A stretch of DNA of 64,000 nucleotides from Labyrinthula sp. Ha (GCA_015227615.1 JAALGZ010000004.1:620001-684000); one strand, 5' to 3'; counted from the first letter of the stretch, positions 9,945 through 23,738 are shown. Numbers and translations: made by a program. The notes: generated from the sequence alone by a model not told the origin.

Positions 9945-11188
9945 AAAATTTGAAAGTCTTACACAAAGTTTTGAGGAAGCCTAACACAGAAACTGGGTGG
10001 TAGAGAAGTTGAATACTGAGTTTCCGAGTTACCAAACGGAGGATTGGAAGAATAATAGAAAAGTTGTTTATCTCTTGCCAGGAATGTGAGTTTAGCTTGG
10101 TTTTGAAATCTTTGAGTTAAATTGCAGTTGTAGTAAAGTGTTAGCAAAGCGCCCATTTCATACTACGTTGAAGCTTCGAGTTGTAATATTATGAAAAGAT
10201 TTAAGCCAGTATTTTGATAATTTTATTGTGAAGGATTTTGGTTGCTATAATCTGGAACAACCATAAAGTCGATATGGTTGTGATTGCAAATAATGATATT
10301 GGTAAAATTGCATTGGGACAAATTTTCTTTAGATTCGATATTGGTGATAGCGATTTGATTTAAGAACAAAGAGAAGAACTTGAATTTCAACTTGAGCTTA
10401 TGCGAACTTTATACCAGATTATTGAATACCCAGTAGAAGGCGCCAGGACAACTAAATATATTTTGTACTGTCTATAAATAGGAAATAGTTTCTTATCCCT
10501 AAGTTGAGGAAATTGGGTATTCAGAGTAACTTTTACCCAATTTAAAAGGTCATGGGAAACAGCGTGGTTGAGATTAGGAATTTCATTTCTTGAATTAGGC
10601 TTACTTCTTCGTCTCTTACTATGATCGAAGTCCTATCAGAACTAGGTAGGAATGTGTTATATAGTTGATTCATTGTGAGACTTTGTTATAGTTTGATTTT
10701 TCAAAAGAGTACACGTTCACTACACATCTATAAAACTAAGCCAAATAAAAAACTATGGTTTAATTTCGTATAAACTCAATAAGAAGTTTTTAACAGCCAA
10801 ATCAAAACCCAAACCATTTTGCCATTTTTGTTTTCAAACTTTTTTGCATTCTAAAAACAATGTCCATTTTTTTCTTCCTATATGAATAGATTCTTAAATC
10901 CTCCAAGCATAAAAGCGCCTCTTTCATATCGTATGCTAATTTTTTGGAAACATAAAATCAGCTCATTTCTTTCTTATCCACTTGAGAAAGAAAACATCTT
11001 TTTCTTCAAATATAAACCCTTGATTTCATTTTTTGGAAATATAGCTTGAGTTCTTATTCTTGAAAAATAAATTCTTCTTCTTGAAATGAGCCATATGTAA
11101 TTTAGAGTCTTCAAACATTTTCTTGAATATACACTTCGTGGTAATAGAGCTAAAAAATAAAAAATAGGAGGTATGCCACTCTTGGTAA

Positions 11189-11223
11189 CCGGAGCCTTTC
11201 ATGCTCCCCGGATCTATATAAAA
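11189..11223 (+). other. GC-rich hairpin followed by a TATA-like box
   Basis: In otherwise AT-rich desert, GGAGC (11191-11195) pairs with GCTCC (11203-11207) around a 7-base loop, with CCGG on both sides of the hairpin. TATATAAAA follows at 11215-11223. There is no coding frame downstream. This might mark a small non-coding RNA promoter or be chance. Confidence 0.15.
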
Positions 11224-14200
11224 CCCCGTTTGAAGACATCATCCTTCGATTCAAGCTCTTGAAAACTTAGTTTTGTACTTAATTTGTGAATTGTATTCTT
11301 TAGGGCTTAGATTTTGGACAATTGAAAATTTATTCAATAGAATACCATGTGTATCTTTTACATGTGTCAAAAAGCTTAAATCCATCTTAAATATCTTCCT
11401 CAATCTTCTCATTACTTGTGAAGGAAACAAAATATGATCCATGCCTATCCAGCTTAGATCAAGGAAAGATTTCTTAAACTACATATTTTTGATCATCCCA
11501 AAACTTTCACTTTCTCTTAAACAGTGAACAAATTTCAAAATATGCTAAGACTTTCAGCTTCTCGGCCGAAGAAAATGTGATATCGTAAATAAAATACTAA
11601 ATACAAAACCCATTTATTAACATTTAAGATTAACTAAGGTTTCTATTATAATTGCTCAACTTCTTATAGTATTCCCGTACACGCCAACAACGCTGATAAG
11701 CATTACATACACTGCAATAGAAAATTGTAAATATCACTTATGGCTCGATTATTGTTGATATATATAGTCTAATTTATCAAGTTATGTACTTCTTCGCTTT
11801 TGATATCGAATAAAAATTTATTACCGATAAGAAAACTTATATATTGTTTAAAATCATACCTTGCAGTACATTCTTGATTAGTACTCCAGAATATAATTTA
11901 TTTCTCCCAAAAAATCTCTCAAACCATTGAAAATTCTTAGAAACTAGCATAGAGTCTATTAATAAGTTTCTATTCATACATTTCACAATTAATATCTCCC
12001 TTCAAATTATAAGAATGAGACTAATTAGTCTTTTTATAAGAGTTTAACTAATTGTATGCATCATTTCGACTGCTCAATTTTTTTCGGCTATCATACGGTC
12101 AAGTCTACTTACCATCTTTGCTACTTCAGTTGCTGCATACTCCCATTTGCAAAGATATCTTGAAAAAACAGGTACTAATCTTCCTTTCAATAACTGCATA
12201 GATACTTCATTGTATATAAATAGCAGAGAGTAGGACTTAGTATATATTCCTTTCAACATCTTATGGAGTTTTTTTAGGTCTTCTATCAAAAGGCTTAATT
12301 CTGCATACTCAGTGTCTGCACCCTTGATACCATTAAGTGAACATTCTACCCATATTAATGAAATCAAATCTTATTTCTATGATGATATTGTGATACAATT
12401 ATTTAAAGAACTCATCATTTGCACATGAGCTATGGGTAATAAGATTAAATAATGTTTTCTTTAATATTAGAAAAAGTTTTTTCTTAGTAATTTCTTAATA
12501 TGAATGTTGGTTTCTATGCCTGTTTCTACTAAAGAAATTCCAATTTAAATATTTAAGAACGCTGATAGAGGCTGAATGTTGTATAGAAAATCAGGCCCAA
12601 CGTATTGATCTAGGTAGCACAATACTTCTACTCTTTACTTGTTCCGTTCAATAATGCTTATTATTTTTGTCTGCTCTTGGTACTTTTTTTCCGGGCTATT
12701 AAAGGTTTTATTAAAAATCTTTGATAAATTAATTTGTGCCTCTCGCCCCATTCTATGTGTTTATGGTACCAGTGAATTTATTTTTCTCATTTTTGTTAAC
12801 TTAAATACCCAAGAGCGTTTCTGTAAATGAATTAGAGAATAACTGGAGACTCTTTATGTATACTCAAATTACTGTAGTCTGGCAATTCCTAGAGTTAATG
12901 ATAGTGGGGTTATGTATAGCACAACAAGTGTTGAAAATTCCTTACCTTGCTTAACAACCAATAAGCTACATGATTCTAGAACTACTAAACACGTTTGTTT
13001 CAAAGTATGTGTGATACTCCTATGATATATACCAGGATATATCTTAATATAGAGAAAGGTTAAGTATTTTTGAATATTGAGTTTTTTTTGACAATTTTAT
13101 TTTAATAACTTCAGAAACTTTATTGTTGTCAGTGTGGGTAATTAGAACTGTTGATACTTTTCTCTAGCTGCAATACTTTTTAGTTTTGTTACTATAATGA
13201 CAAGACGTCTGAATTCGTGCTATGAATCTAAGAAATGGATAGAATCCACTCATCCTTAGTTCCCACAAGAAAAAATATTCTTGCCAATTCTAATTCTAGC
13301 TTCATAGATGTAGCTTCCAGATATGTTCCAGTTATACTCGGCAAATGATATTACAGAGGGTAATTTCTGTCAAGGTATATGGCAAGCAGCAGTATTGAGA
13401 GAGCAAACGCTTTCAACAGAGTTAACGTATTTTTAATGAGCAGTTTTCTATATAATGAAATAATTTCCCCCAAATATATCACCATTACCTTTTTATTTTT
13501 TTTATTTGTCTATTCTTGTAAGGTATCAAATCCTAATCTTCATTATACGAATCAAATGTCTAATGAAACCTCCTATGATATTTTCTTAATTTATGCCGAG
13601 TTAACCAGGTATTCTACTCCCAAATGTCTTCACATTTTTTTTTGTTAGTTGGAACTATGCTACATATGCTTAGCATTTAGTATAAATGCTATTGGCATTA
13701 AAAAAGAAGGTTCATAATAATAATAAAAATGTCCTTTATTGTTATTTATTAGAATTTAACCAAGGATTGATGTTAAATTATATCTTTTCAGTTATATTAT
13801 TAATATTTGAAGAAAATACCAATTTACCTATTTCTGACCTATTATATATTGGACACAATGAGTGGATGAACCAAATTTTCAGATATGTATATTAAAAAGG
13901 GTTTACGAGAGGGATTAAGGTTTCACATTTTGTCTGATTTTATTGCCCAATATATTGCACTCTTATGGGTAGTATAACTATATTACATGTCACCTTTATC
14001 ATAATTTGCCAATACATAATAACTGTTTGTAGTATTCACTCTTAATATGAATTTAGAGAGCAAATCCACTACGGTCTAATAGAAAGTATTTTGGAAAAGG
14101 TGTTAGCCATATTTCGTTTAAAGCTGTGAGCATGTAAATTCTTCTATGTCTTAGTTTAACTCTTTCGAATGATTTTTCTCTGTTTTCAAATCCTTGAAGT

Positions 14201-17200
14201 ATTGTTAAATTTGTTCAAAATACAGTTTGTATTTATTCTCAAATTGTGTATCAAACTTTTTTCAAATAACGACTGCTATCTCATGTGTTCAGTGCACTGC
14301 TTATTGATTTGATCATTTGCTGCAAGCATATCTTAAGGCAACAGCTTTGTGTTAATCTTCAATTGTATTTGACACTCGTATTCTGCAGTTTATATTGAGA
14401 GCAACTTAACTTAAACGTGTTTATGTTAAAAATGTCCATATTCGTCATTCATCGGGACAATAAGAATCAGAGCTACAAAAAGGCACACAAAAAACACTAA
14501 ATATGTTTGCTCTCAGCAAATTCTATAAGTTTTTGAACAATTCTTGAACTCAGATGCTCGCATTAAAATGGAGAAGATGTTTAAATGCCTAATGAATGTG
14601 TAGTAGCTTTGCTTGTGACATCTGTACTCATACAGATACTTATTTTGATTTTAAGATTTAATGTTTTAGGATTAAGAAGGTTTTATGATATGTTGAAAAC
14701 AAAAACTACTTTCTATACTATCATAAAATGACGGATCTTAACATGTTGCGTGTAGAGACACTAACCTACAGGCTGGATTTGATTGCTTTAAAACTGATGA
14801 CAGTTAACCTACCAAAAGCCAGCCTCTGCAAGACTCAAATGAAAGTCAGGTAAGGTACAGAGAATTACATAACTCCTACAATTGAATTAGTAAATAAGTC
14901 ACCGAAGACCATTATCTCTGGAAAATAAAATTTAGCTGGTTGAAATCTTTGGAGAACGATCTTCAAGACTCAAAACTCAATTCTCCGCCACATCGCTGCA
15001 CTTCTTAACTTGTCATCAAAGCAAAACAGATTTACAGCTTCTGGTTACAAATTCAAAGATCACCTCTCTAATGCTAAAATCTCTTCAATTGTGTTGTTTT
15101 CTTTAATTTTTCTGCTAAGAGTCAAAGGTTTCTAACCTTTAAATCTAACTGAGCTTGAATGCCAGCACAAATATCACAGTGAAAGCGGCTTTATAAATAT
15201 AAGGGTTTTCAACGCCTCCTCTATTAGAATCTGAACATCTGAATGTAAGAATCGTTCAAAAGCTCAAACAATTTGTCGATAATAAGCCAGTTTAGTGCTT
15301 TGGATGCTTTGTTAAAGCTTTGATTCTTGGTGTCTTAATGAATGGCTGATAAGGAACGTTTATGCATTAATACAGGTAAATTACCACCCTAGCTAAAAAA
15401 TATTGCCATCTTTAGTATTATATATTTTCCTGATAATTAGCTCTATAAGGAAAGCGAATCAAAATTTTTCTCAAAATGAGGTGCCAAACATGTTCAGCGC
15501 GCTCTTAGTAAGCCATCTAGATAATTCTTCATTTTCTATAGTTTATCCCTTAAAGTGGAAACAATATCCTAAGAGACGCCACCTAAAATATTATTTTTTT
15601 TTATATATAGGTTACGGCAGGTAACTGTTTGGATTGTTAAATCATTCTTGACCATTCTTAATGTGTAAGTACCATTCAGCGAACGCACTTCTAAGCTATC
15701 ACAATTCTACTGGCGTGCTTATCCGAATCAAACTTGAGATAAAAGTCGTTGGCAATTCAAAATTAAACCCAAATTTAAATTTTGAATCTTGGCTGTTTCG
15801 GCGTTAGCAATTACAGCTGCATAAAACCTCATCTTGGAAGTAGTGAAATGAGCAGTGCAGGCTTTCGCTTTGTGAAACCATAATGATACAGAGTCTTCTA
15901 TGGAAAGATATTTATGATTTTGGTGTCATAGATGTAGGTAAACAAGCAAAACTGTTTTAATAAAAAAATTTGTTTGCCATTGTAAATGTATGTTAAGAAA
16001 TTGTTGAATGAAAACGTGGTATTTGAAAAGGTGTCACCTTATTTCCTCTTATTTGGGATAACTGGAGTGGCTCTTATATGGAGCAGTTAACCAAGTGTTG
16101 GATAATTTAAGAAACTATATTTTTGATAGTGAATAATGTCAACACGTCATCAAGAAAATAAAAATATATTAAATATAGGAGTGAACGGTGATTTAACAAG
16201 TCTAAGTTCTTTGAAAAAAAAGAGTCTTTGTCCGAGAAAAATCATTATTGAAGCTATATTAGAACCTTTATGTAATTAAAGCCATACTTTGTTATTTGCT
16301 ACTATCCTAAATCTAGTCATTTCAGTTGCATATGTCTTGTTTATTTGGATCATGAGGACAGAAACTTCAATAAGAGGAAAGATTTTTCTGTTTCTCATGG
16401 CTCTAACTTCTTCTAATTTAAAAATATACTTTTTCAAATAGAAAAAAAGTGATTAATAAAATCAACTGTGAGTAAGAACTAATATGTAATGTTAAATATG
16501 GTCCCCAAACTTTTGTAATTTAGTTGTATTTCAAGTCTCTTCTGGAGCTCAATTCCTATGCCTACGTGTAGGGCTAAATGAAAACCACAACACTGCATTA
16601 CCCTCTATCAAGAATCCCGTGAAAAATTGAACTTGGCAAGAACCAACAGTATCTTTTTTCAACGCTAAATGCCACTCCATGCTCCAGACATGAACTCAGA
16701 TTACCTTATCGCTAGCGACCAAGGTTAAGATTTATTGCCAGCTTAATAACCCTATGAGATACTTGGAAATCGTCATCGTGCGGTTAAGAGACCTTTGTGT
16801 GGCTGGTTAGTGGGAATGGTGTCCAGAAATATTTCACAGACTACATAAATAAAACAGTATTTCATATTTTTTGTTTTAGGTAAAGATATTCTGACTAAAG
16901 TATTATCAAGAATCTATGTATTTCTGATCTAAAGGCTCTATGGTTTGCTTCGTGTATTCTGCTCTATGTTTGTTAGTTGCGTGGAGGAGAAGAGGCAAAT
17001 GGTGATCAAGAAGATTTAAGAGAAGACATGAAACATGTTTTGGAACCCGAAAGCAATGTTCTGATAATATTATGGCTCCTCTTCAAAAATTTGTTCTTAG
17101 GTGTTTTTTTCTCTTTCATATTTTATTTCAACTTATTTCTTAGGATAACAATGACGAAGAAAACATTTTACAAATAAACTTCTTAATTAAGAGTTTTTCC

Positions 17201-17521
17201 AACTCTTCCATCACCCATAAAAAGATACTTTAAGCTTCATATCTAATTTATCTGTTGACATTTATTAAACATATTTTTTTTCTGTATTGAAAATGTATTC
17301 TCACATAAATATTGAAAGGCTATCAAATATCTCTTGAACTATAACATCTATTTATCAATTCTTTAACTTATAATACAAACTTCTTTACATATCATTTTCA
17401 AAATTTTAACTGCAAGTTTTTAAATGAACCATATCTACATAAAAATGAAAAACCAAAAAAAAATAATTTGACTTTTAAAAATAAATAACTATCAACTAAA
17501 GCAATAATAAGGCAAGACTTC

Positions 17522-18442
17522 TTAACACTGCAGCTCTTCATCATCATAAAAGTTCATATAAGTATAATGATGGTCAAAATTTAAACAAATCTTAAACAAG
17601 TTTCCTGCGTCACATGAACTAACCTGGCCATCTGGATCTTCTCCATCAGAATCACTTAGCACTTTATATCCTCGAGGTGATCTGCCTTCCGTTGGAGGAT
17701 TATGATACCAAATTTCCTGAGGTGCATGCACATAATCACCATCACTAGATGGAATAATATTGGGAACTGGATCGTAATAGTTTACTACTCGAAACCAATT
17801 TGGAAAATTTTCGTAAAACCAATTTGCAAAAATCTGGTTTCCAACTCTTGGAGCTCCAAAAGTATATCCAATAATATTAAACCTATCTCCAAAATTTTCA
17901 AGTAGCTCAGCAGCACAGTGATGACCCATAGCACCACCTAAAGAGTGCCCAGTTATTAAGATATCATCTGTTCCATATTTATCACTCAAACTTTCTATTG
18001 CTTTTAAAGTTCCTTCTCTTACTTCAACCCAAGCATCGAGAAAACTTTCTGCAACTCGACATCTTTGACAATAACTTGTACTGACTAATCCGATATTAAT
18101 TAAATCTACCAGTTGCCAAAAACCTTGTGTATTTCTAAAGGAAGCGACAATTTTATTGTCTATTGCATCATATCCGACAAAACCTTTGTCATCTCCACCA
18201 CGGACTACAGTAATGTCAGTGAGAGGGTTGGCAATTCGCGGCATTGGAGCTATAGCCTCTGTGCAGTAGCTGCATGTCCAAGAAAGGAGCGAAGAGTCAG
18301 TGTCACATATAACCATTTCTGAATATGCCATTGCCTGAAAAGCTGTGTCTTCGGAATATTCTAGTGTTTGCAAGGAACGCAGGTTTTGTTCTTTAGCGCT
18401 GAAGAAGGAAAGCACAAACGTTGCCACATCAGAAAATTTCAT
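17522..18442 (-). CDS. secreted class-3 lipase
   Basis: 306 residues, fungal/plant lipase class 3 (alpha/beta hydrolase). The nucleophile elbow GHSLGGAMGH is at 165-174 with catalytic Ser167; by family alignment the acid is Asp224 in NYYDPVPNIIP and the base His291 in FDHHYTYM. FRNTQ (102-106) is the usual oxyanion loop (FRGT in many relatives). TFGAPRVGN (194-202) is a further family hallmark. The N-terminus MKFSDVATFVLSFFSA suggests a signal peptide, and the many Cys fit an exported, disulfide-bonded enzyme. Expected action: hydrolysis of acylglycerols or polar lipids outside the cell or in digestive vacuoles. The gene stands alone between two deserts. The core looks complete and active. 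Confidence 0.93.
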   Translation of the reverse strand: MKFSDVATFVLSFFSAKEQNLRSLQTLEYSEDTAFQAMAYSEMVICDTDSSLLSWTCSYCTEAIAPMPRIANPLTDITVVRGGDDKGFVGYDAIDNKIVASFRNTQGFWQLVDLINIGLVSTSYCQRCRVAESFLDAWVEVREGTLKAIESLSDKYGTDDILITGHSLGGAMGHHCAAELLENFGDRFNIIGYTFGAPRVGNQIFANWFYENFPNWFRVVNYYDPVPNIIPSSDGDYVHAPQEIWYHNPPTEGRSPRGYKVLSDSDGEDPDGQVSSCDAGNLFKICLNFDHHYTYMNFYDDEELQC

Positions 18443-21400
18443 TATTTGTTTTTTTTTATGGTTTTATTTTATTTGATATATTCTTGCTTTCTTTGCAAAT
18501 GGTAAGTCCTTTAGGTATACAGCTCAACTTCGGAGGTGAATGGAAATATATATCCATACATAGGTTTTTTTTATTGCGAAGTATTACTATCCTGGAAATG
18601 CCATATTGAGTGCGTAAAGCGGTGGTTAGAAAAGGTTACTATGAATTGGAGTTAAAGCATAAGAAAGACAAACAGTGCCCAGTTTTTAGAGTTCTCAAAA
18701 TGCTGAAATCACTTGCTTCTCAGGTACGCAAGTAGAAAAACTGCATGTTATCACAAAGCGTGCTGAAATTTGTCTTTTACAGTTAAGATGGGATATTTTT
18801 AAAGTATAAAAAATATAAATGAAATACAGAACGGCGGTTACAAGTAGCAACTAAAGAGGAAAAAGATAAAAGTCTCAAAAGTCAACATATTTCAAAGAAT
18901 ATCATCACTAAGCAATATTCTTTATATAACTGGCAGGAACATTTATGACCTTTACCAATGTGTCTTGTACAAACAAACAACCTGTTTGTACGGTTTCATC
19001 CTAAACCCTTTAGTGGATAGTCTTATTGTTGGGTTTACAACAAGAAAATCACAAGATTCTACCAGATTTTAATCATTTTGACCTGTTCATCCTCTTTTCC
19101 AAACAAATTTTTGAAAAGCAAATTTTCAACAGGCCTCCTACCCATACAGACTTAAGAATGACACGAAAGTTCATTAGCCCTAATAATAATATGACGAAAA
19201 CCACAGGTGCTGTACAAGCTGATTACTTTCTTCGTGACATAACCGAGAAAAATCTAATGCGGATAGGGTTAGTTGTGCCTGGGTTTACTTGATCAACATA
19301 TTATAATTGAATACCATTCGAAATTCTCTTTGAAAACAGGATGCACGGTTGGTACTGAATTTAAACAGCGGTAAGAGTTTTCAAGGCGAAAGTAACATGA
19401 ATTTTATAATACTGCATTGGGGAATAGGTGTTGGCTTTGTAAATCCTAAGAGAAGCTCGAAGAAAAGTAGACCTGGTAGGAATGTTCAAGGTTTCTAGAA
19501 ATTGTAAGCCAAAGCGATACGAGACATGACACGACGAAGAAATGACAAGTTAACATCAACCGAACAACACTTGTGTACGGCTATGAGTATTTATGCATTT
19601 CACTCGGAGCAATAAAACAACGAGTAGCTCAAGGTAAACGTCGAAGATGAACATCTTTGTTGTGAGTCATACCAAGCTCTCATGAACTAAGCCAGTATAA
19701 AGGGAAGGATTTTATTCCTATGGAGTGGAGTAGTTGGTGCTCAATATTACTTTCTCAAACCCGTTTCCAAAACACAGACACTTCCGTATAACTGCCTAAA
19801 GCGCATAGAACATCCCTAGATGTCATGGTTTTATACTTGTGGGTACAGAACAAAAAATAATAATTAGCAACATCAGCTCCAGTTAAGGGGCTACTGAAGT
19901 CAGAAAAATCTTTACGTTTAGCTTCAGCGCTACCACGCATTAGTTTCCTCGAATTGTATGCCTCTTTCATACAATAAAGAGATTCTGGCAACATCAGAGC
20001 CATTTAAAAGGTTAAACAACGCAATATAGATATGAAAAAGACGCAATACTCAGGTTTAATAGGATATGCAACCTCGGTATCTAAGCTAGTGGTCAATACA
20101 TTTTATCGCAGTCCATATTGTTTGGTTCAGAATGACGAGAGAAGCTACATCTGCTTTATTACATCAATCTGGGTTAAGTTTCAAAGGTCGTGAAGCGCAG
20201 GCTCAGGTTCTTAGAGAAAATTTGCTTGTTAATAGACATGAGTAGTCTCTTAGGTTGATTGGAATTTTATTTCTGTAAATAGTACACAAATGAAAGGCTT
20301 AAAAACTACAGTATTTCCGTCTTGGAAAACCTTACTTTTGAGACCTAAGTTAGTTTAAAACAGCGTAACTGGCTCCTCCAAAGACTGGTGATAGTAAATT
20401 AGACGAAAGAGGAACAATATTTTAACTAAGTTTCAAAGGTTTGGTCATCGCTAAGTATGTAGGTAACTTAGCAATTCTTGATCAAACTAAGAAAGATGGT
20501 CGAAAAGACTAGAGCATTTTGCTTTAGCTTTCACATCCTGAGAGTTAATACCGGTGAAACTCCGTCCAATTTTTTTAATAAAATTCACCTCTAGGAAGTA
20601 GGTTCAAAAACTATAGTAAAGTAATTTGCAATATATCTAGTTCGAACCGTTGGCTTCAAAGGTTAGGGTCCCAACTTGACATCATCAGCAACTCAATTAA
20701 TGTTACCTTATTCGATGATTTTTTCAAACCGAGAAAAGCCCAAAACGTAAAGAGTGCTACGTTGAGAATTCGAAATTATTAGAAAAATAATTTCTAGTAA
20801 CAACAAACTTCATCAGACCTGAAAAGAAATAGAAGAAGGCGAGCTACTATGTCCCGGCTTGTTTGACCATATATATTCTACAGTACTGGAGTATCTAAAA
20901 ACAAAATGATAACGGAACCCTAAGGGTTTGGTTAAGAGAAATATCGCTTACAATCTAAGGATAGAGATCCATAGCTATGCCATTCTATATACATTTAAAC
21001 GTAAATAGATTATTTTGGTTTAGCTTATATTTAAGGATATCTCGGCTAGAAATTTGTGATTAGTAGGAGAAAAAAGCGACAATGAAGGGTCCTGATGCTG
21101 AGGCCACAGACTTCGTCACTTTCCATAGATTCTTAAAATATAAATAATTTTAGGGCATAAATGAGAAATTTTATTTAAGGCAAGTACTTTATTTCAGCGA
21201 AAGAAGCAAAAACTGTATGATTACGCTTAATCCTTTCAAACTGATTGTTGACCAAGAAGTAATTGCTTATCTAGTTAGTACAATCACACAATCGAACGTG
21301 AAAAATGTTCCAAAATATCATTATTCCAATCATAATAGAGCAGGAGATCGTAAAATTATATGCCTTACTGAAATAACATTGAAAGTGTTTTCCTTTTATA

Positions 21401-21761
21401 CTTATCCATAAGAATCCCAAAAAAAAACAACAATGAAGCTACTTGATTCTTCCAGTGTTCACTATAGGAGAAAAAGCGCAAGTGATATATAAAATAAAGT
21501 GGATATTCATTCAAGACAATATCTTTGGTGTGATTTAGATAAAGGGATCATCTTGGATGGCCATTTGCAACAGACTGGTATAATTTATCACCGTCATTCG
21601 TTTCAAGATATAAAGACTGAAAACAATATTGCATTACCACTGTTAAGTAAAATTGATAAATCGGTTTACTATGTCCTGCAAAATCCCAGTTCCGTTCTAT
21701 TAAAAAGCTTCGTTTCTCCGCAACATCATTCTAAATTATCGAAGAAAAAGTTCCCCACCAA
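18443..21761. other. gene desert
   Basis: About 3.3 kb without a convincing gene. The left end is the lipase promoter, which is T-rich on the plus strand. A frame at 21499-21765 abuts the next gene but starts with GTG and resembles nothing. No repeats were noticed. Confidence 0.55.
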
Positions 21762-23738
21762 ATGAATTATCTATCTTTATTCTCCATATTCGTTTGCATT
21801 TCCACAGCTCAATATTCCACCTTTCCAGACCTCGAGTATGGAGAATTCTCAAGAAATAAACTTGATCTATATCTTCCTTCTTCAAACTCTTTCTCACCAC
21901 CTTTTCCTTTAGTTATATACATTCACGGTGGAAACTGGTCAGCTGGAGATAAATCAGACGCCTTCAATAACCATAAAGTACCAACCCTAACTGCTAATGG
22001 AATCGCCATTGCTTCGATGAATTACAGATACTCCACAGAAAGCCTTTGGAATGCACAACTTTTAGATTTCCTCTCTGCAGTAGATTATCTTTCCAGTGAT
22101 GAGTTTGTCGAAAGTTATGAAATTGACACCACCAGATTTGCAGTTTGGGGAGATGGTGAAGGTGCGCAAATTGGCTTAATGGGTGCTCTGTCTGCCGAGA
22201 ATAGGAGTCAATATAATGCTAGAATTATTGCTGCAGTTACTTATTTTGGAGTTTTTGATCTATATCAACTGCAAGCAGATAGGGATGCTGATAGTATAGA
22301 TTCACCTGGAATCACTGGAGAAGCTGAAGAAATACTTTTGGGATTGGAAAGAACTGAAGAGAATAAAGATGCGTTCGATTCTGCAAGTCCTTTGAAATTA
22401 GTTGAAAATTTGACTGTTGGAGAACCTCTGCCTGTTCAATATTTTCATTTAGCTCATGGAATTAATGATCCGATTGTACCTATTGCACAAACAACTGACT
22501 TTTACTTTGCTTTACAAACACAAGCTGGATCGAGTAATGTCTTAATAAGTCTTTTACAAGGTGGACATGGAGGTGAAGAGTTTGATAGCCAGATAGATTT
22601 TAGCTCAAATTTTCTTCTGGAACCTTTAGAAGTGGAGGATTTAGGTTTTAATGTTTTTCCTGATCTTATATATTCATCTGAGGAATATCAAGTTTTAGAC
22701 ATTTATCAACCAAAAGATGCACTGTCTCAGGAAAGATTTCCTATTCTAATGTATGTTCATGGAGGTGATTGGCAGCATGGCGATAAAAGTCAGGTTTTAG
22801 ATTATGATTTAATTAAAGAAGCCATGAAGAGAAGATATGTTGTTGTTTCTTTGAATTTTGGATCCGCTCCAGATGTTTCATTCTCATCAATGATAGATGG
22901 TATATTTCTAGCACAGCGATTCTTAGTTTCAAATGTGGATGAGTATAAATTAGATACAAGTAGATGTGCACTTTGGGGGCAAGGCTCAGGTGCGCATTTG
23001 GCTATATTTGCCGGGTTGCTTCAAGATGTAATCCATATTGCATCTATTAGAATCTCTGCTGTGGTTAGTTGGTTTGGTTATACTGATCTTTTTCATTTAA
23101 TTGAAGATTTTGAAAATGATCTTGTTTTGCAAAAGCCTCCATATGTTGAATTTATTCCATCCGACGATCCAGATACAGGAAGTCCTATAGAAAAAATGAT
23201 TGGAGAAAGTTTGATACCTTCAAATAGATTCGAGTTTAATGAGACTACATTTTCTTATCTGCTCAACCTAATGGACGAAGATGTTAAAACTTGCGATTTT
23301 ATCCTGACTACTGGAACCGAGGATGCTATTGTTTCACCTTTGCAGACACTTAGATTTTTTAAAGGAATGAAGGAAAGGAATAGTAGCCAGTATTTAGCAA
23401 CGAGAATTGTTGAAGGAGCTGCTCATGGGGGTACAGAATTTTTTGATGAAACAATCGTATCCCTTGATTTTATCTCTCAGAGCTTTGGTTTGGGCGAATT
23501 TGACTGGGAGGATTATAATGATAATATAGAGAAGATTTTGACAGGTGCAGATGGTGTTTCAGATGAAGGTAAAGGTACAGAGAGTGATCAAAATGGTGAT
23601 TTATTTGATTCAACTTTCTTTTTGAGTATTGCGCTAGGAGTTTCGTTCATAATTTCATTTTCTTTGGTGATTAAAGTACTGCGAGAAAATAACTCTTCAG
23701 TACAAACGAACTCAGTAGCTGTGGATAAAACTGCTTAA
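21762..23738 (+). CDS. membrane-anchored tandem alpha/beta-hydrolase-fold protein, probable pseudo-enzyme (copy A)
   Basis: 658 residues: signal peptide (MNYLSLFSIFVCISTA), two esterase-like domains (about 22-290 and 297-580) of the kynurenine-formamidase/BD-FAE type, an acidic linker, one membrane helix (619-640) and a short cytosolic tail. Oxyanion motifs are present (IYIHGGNW with HGG at 55-57; YVHGGDW with HGG at 333-335). The nucleophile elbow, normally W-G-x-S-x-G, reads WGDGEG (129-134) and WGQGSG (405-410), so Gly132 and Gly408 replace Ser. The acids (D236, D521) and His (H269, H555) are still there. A classical esterase mechanism is therefore unlikely; a surface binding or adhesion role, as in neuroligins, is my inference. 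The paralogue at 29515-31485 shares the layout and both substitutions. Confidence 0.85.
   Translation: MNYLSLFSIFVCISTAQYSTFPDLEYGEFSRNKLDLYLPSSNSFSPPFPLVIYIHGGNWSAGDKSDAFNNHKVPTLTANGIAIASMNYRYSTESLWNAQLLDFLSAVDYLSSDEFVESYEIDTTRFAVWGDGEGAQIGLMGALSAENRSQYNARIIAAVTYFGVFDLYQLQADRDADSIDSPGITGEAEEILLGLERTEENKDAFDSASPLKLVENLTVGEPLPVQYFHLAHGINDPIVPIAQTTDFYFALQTQAGSSNVLISLLQGGHGGEEFDSQIDFSSNFLLEPLEVEDLGFNVFPDLIYSSEEYQVLDIYQPKDALSQERFPILMYVHGGDWQHGDKSQVLDYDLIKEAMKRRYVVVSLNFGSAPDVSFSSMIDGIFLAQRFLVSNVDEYKLDTSRCALWGQGSGAHLAIFAGLLQDVIHIASIRISAVVSWFGYTDLFHLIEDFENDLVLQKPPYVEFIPSDDPDTGSPIEKMIGESLIPSNRFEFNETTFSYLLNLMDEDVKTCDFILTTGTEDAIVSPLQTLRFFKGMKERNSSQYLATRIVEGAAHGGTEFFDETIVSLDFISQSFGLGEFDWEDYNDNIEKILTGADGVSDEGKGTESDQNGDLFDSTFFLSIALGVSFIISFSLVIKVLRENNSSVQTNSVAVDKTA

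Larger units (their letters stand above)
9722..17521. other. gene desert, the longest in the interior
   Basis: About 7.8 kb with no convincing gene. The first 250 bases are the upstream region of the ARP gene and hold two palindromes (separate entry). The longest ATG frame (12074-12367, minus, 97 codons) has no domain. A frame at 16977-17177 would encode an acidic stretch and one membrane helix but starts with TTG. The final 300 bases (17200-17500) are very AT-rich and lie downstream of the lipase gene. No tandem arrays or transposon features were seen. Confidence 0.5.

Noticed and set aside
11552-11580. GCTTCTCGGCC, identical to 11 nt of the U2 snRNA 5' end
   Set aside because: The following sequence does not match U2, and the branch-point-pairing GUAGUA region is absent.
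12074-12367. 97-codon frame, minus strand
   Set aside because: No domain, no neighbour support, and such length is expected by chance in AT-rich DNA of this size.
16977-17177. Frame with an acidic stretch and one membrane helix
   Set aside because: Starts with TTG; no plausible upstream ATG exon with a 30-31 nt intron could be found.
21499-21765. 88-codon frame directly ahead of hydrolase copy A
   Set aside because: Starts with GTG, overlaps the real ATG in another frame and resembles nothing.
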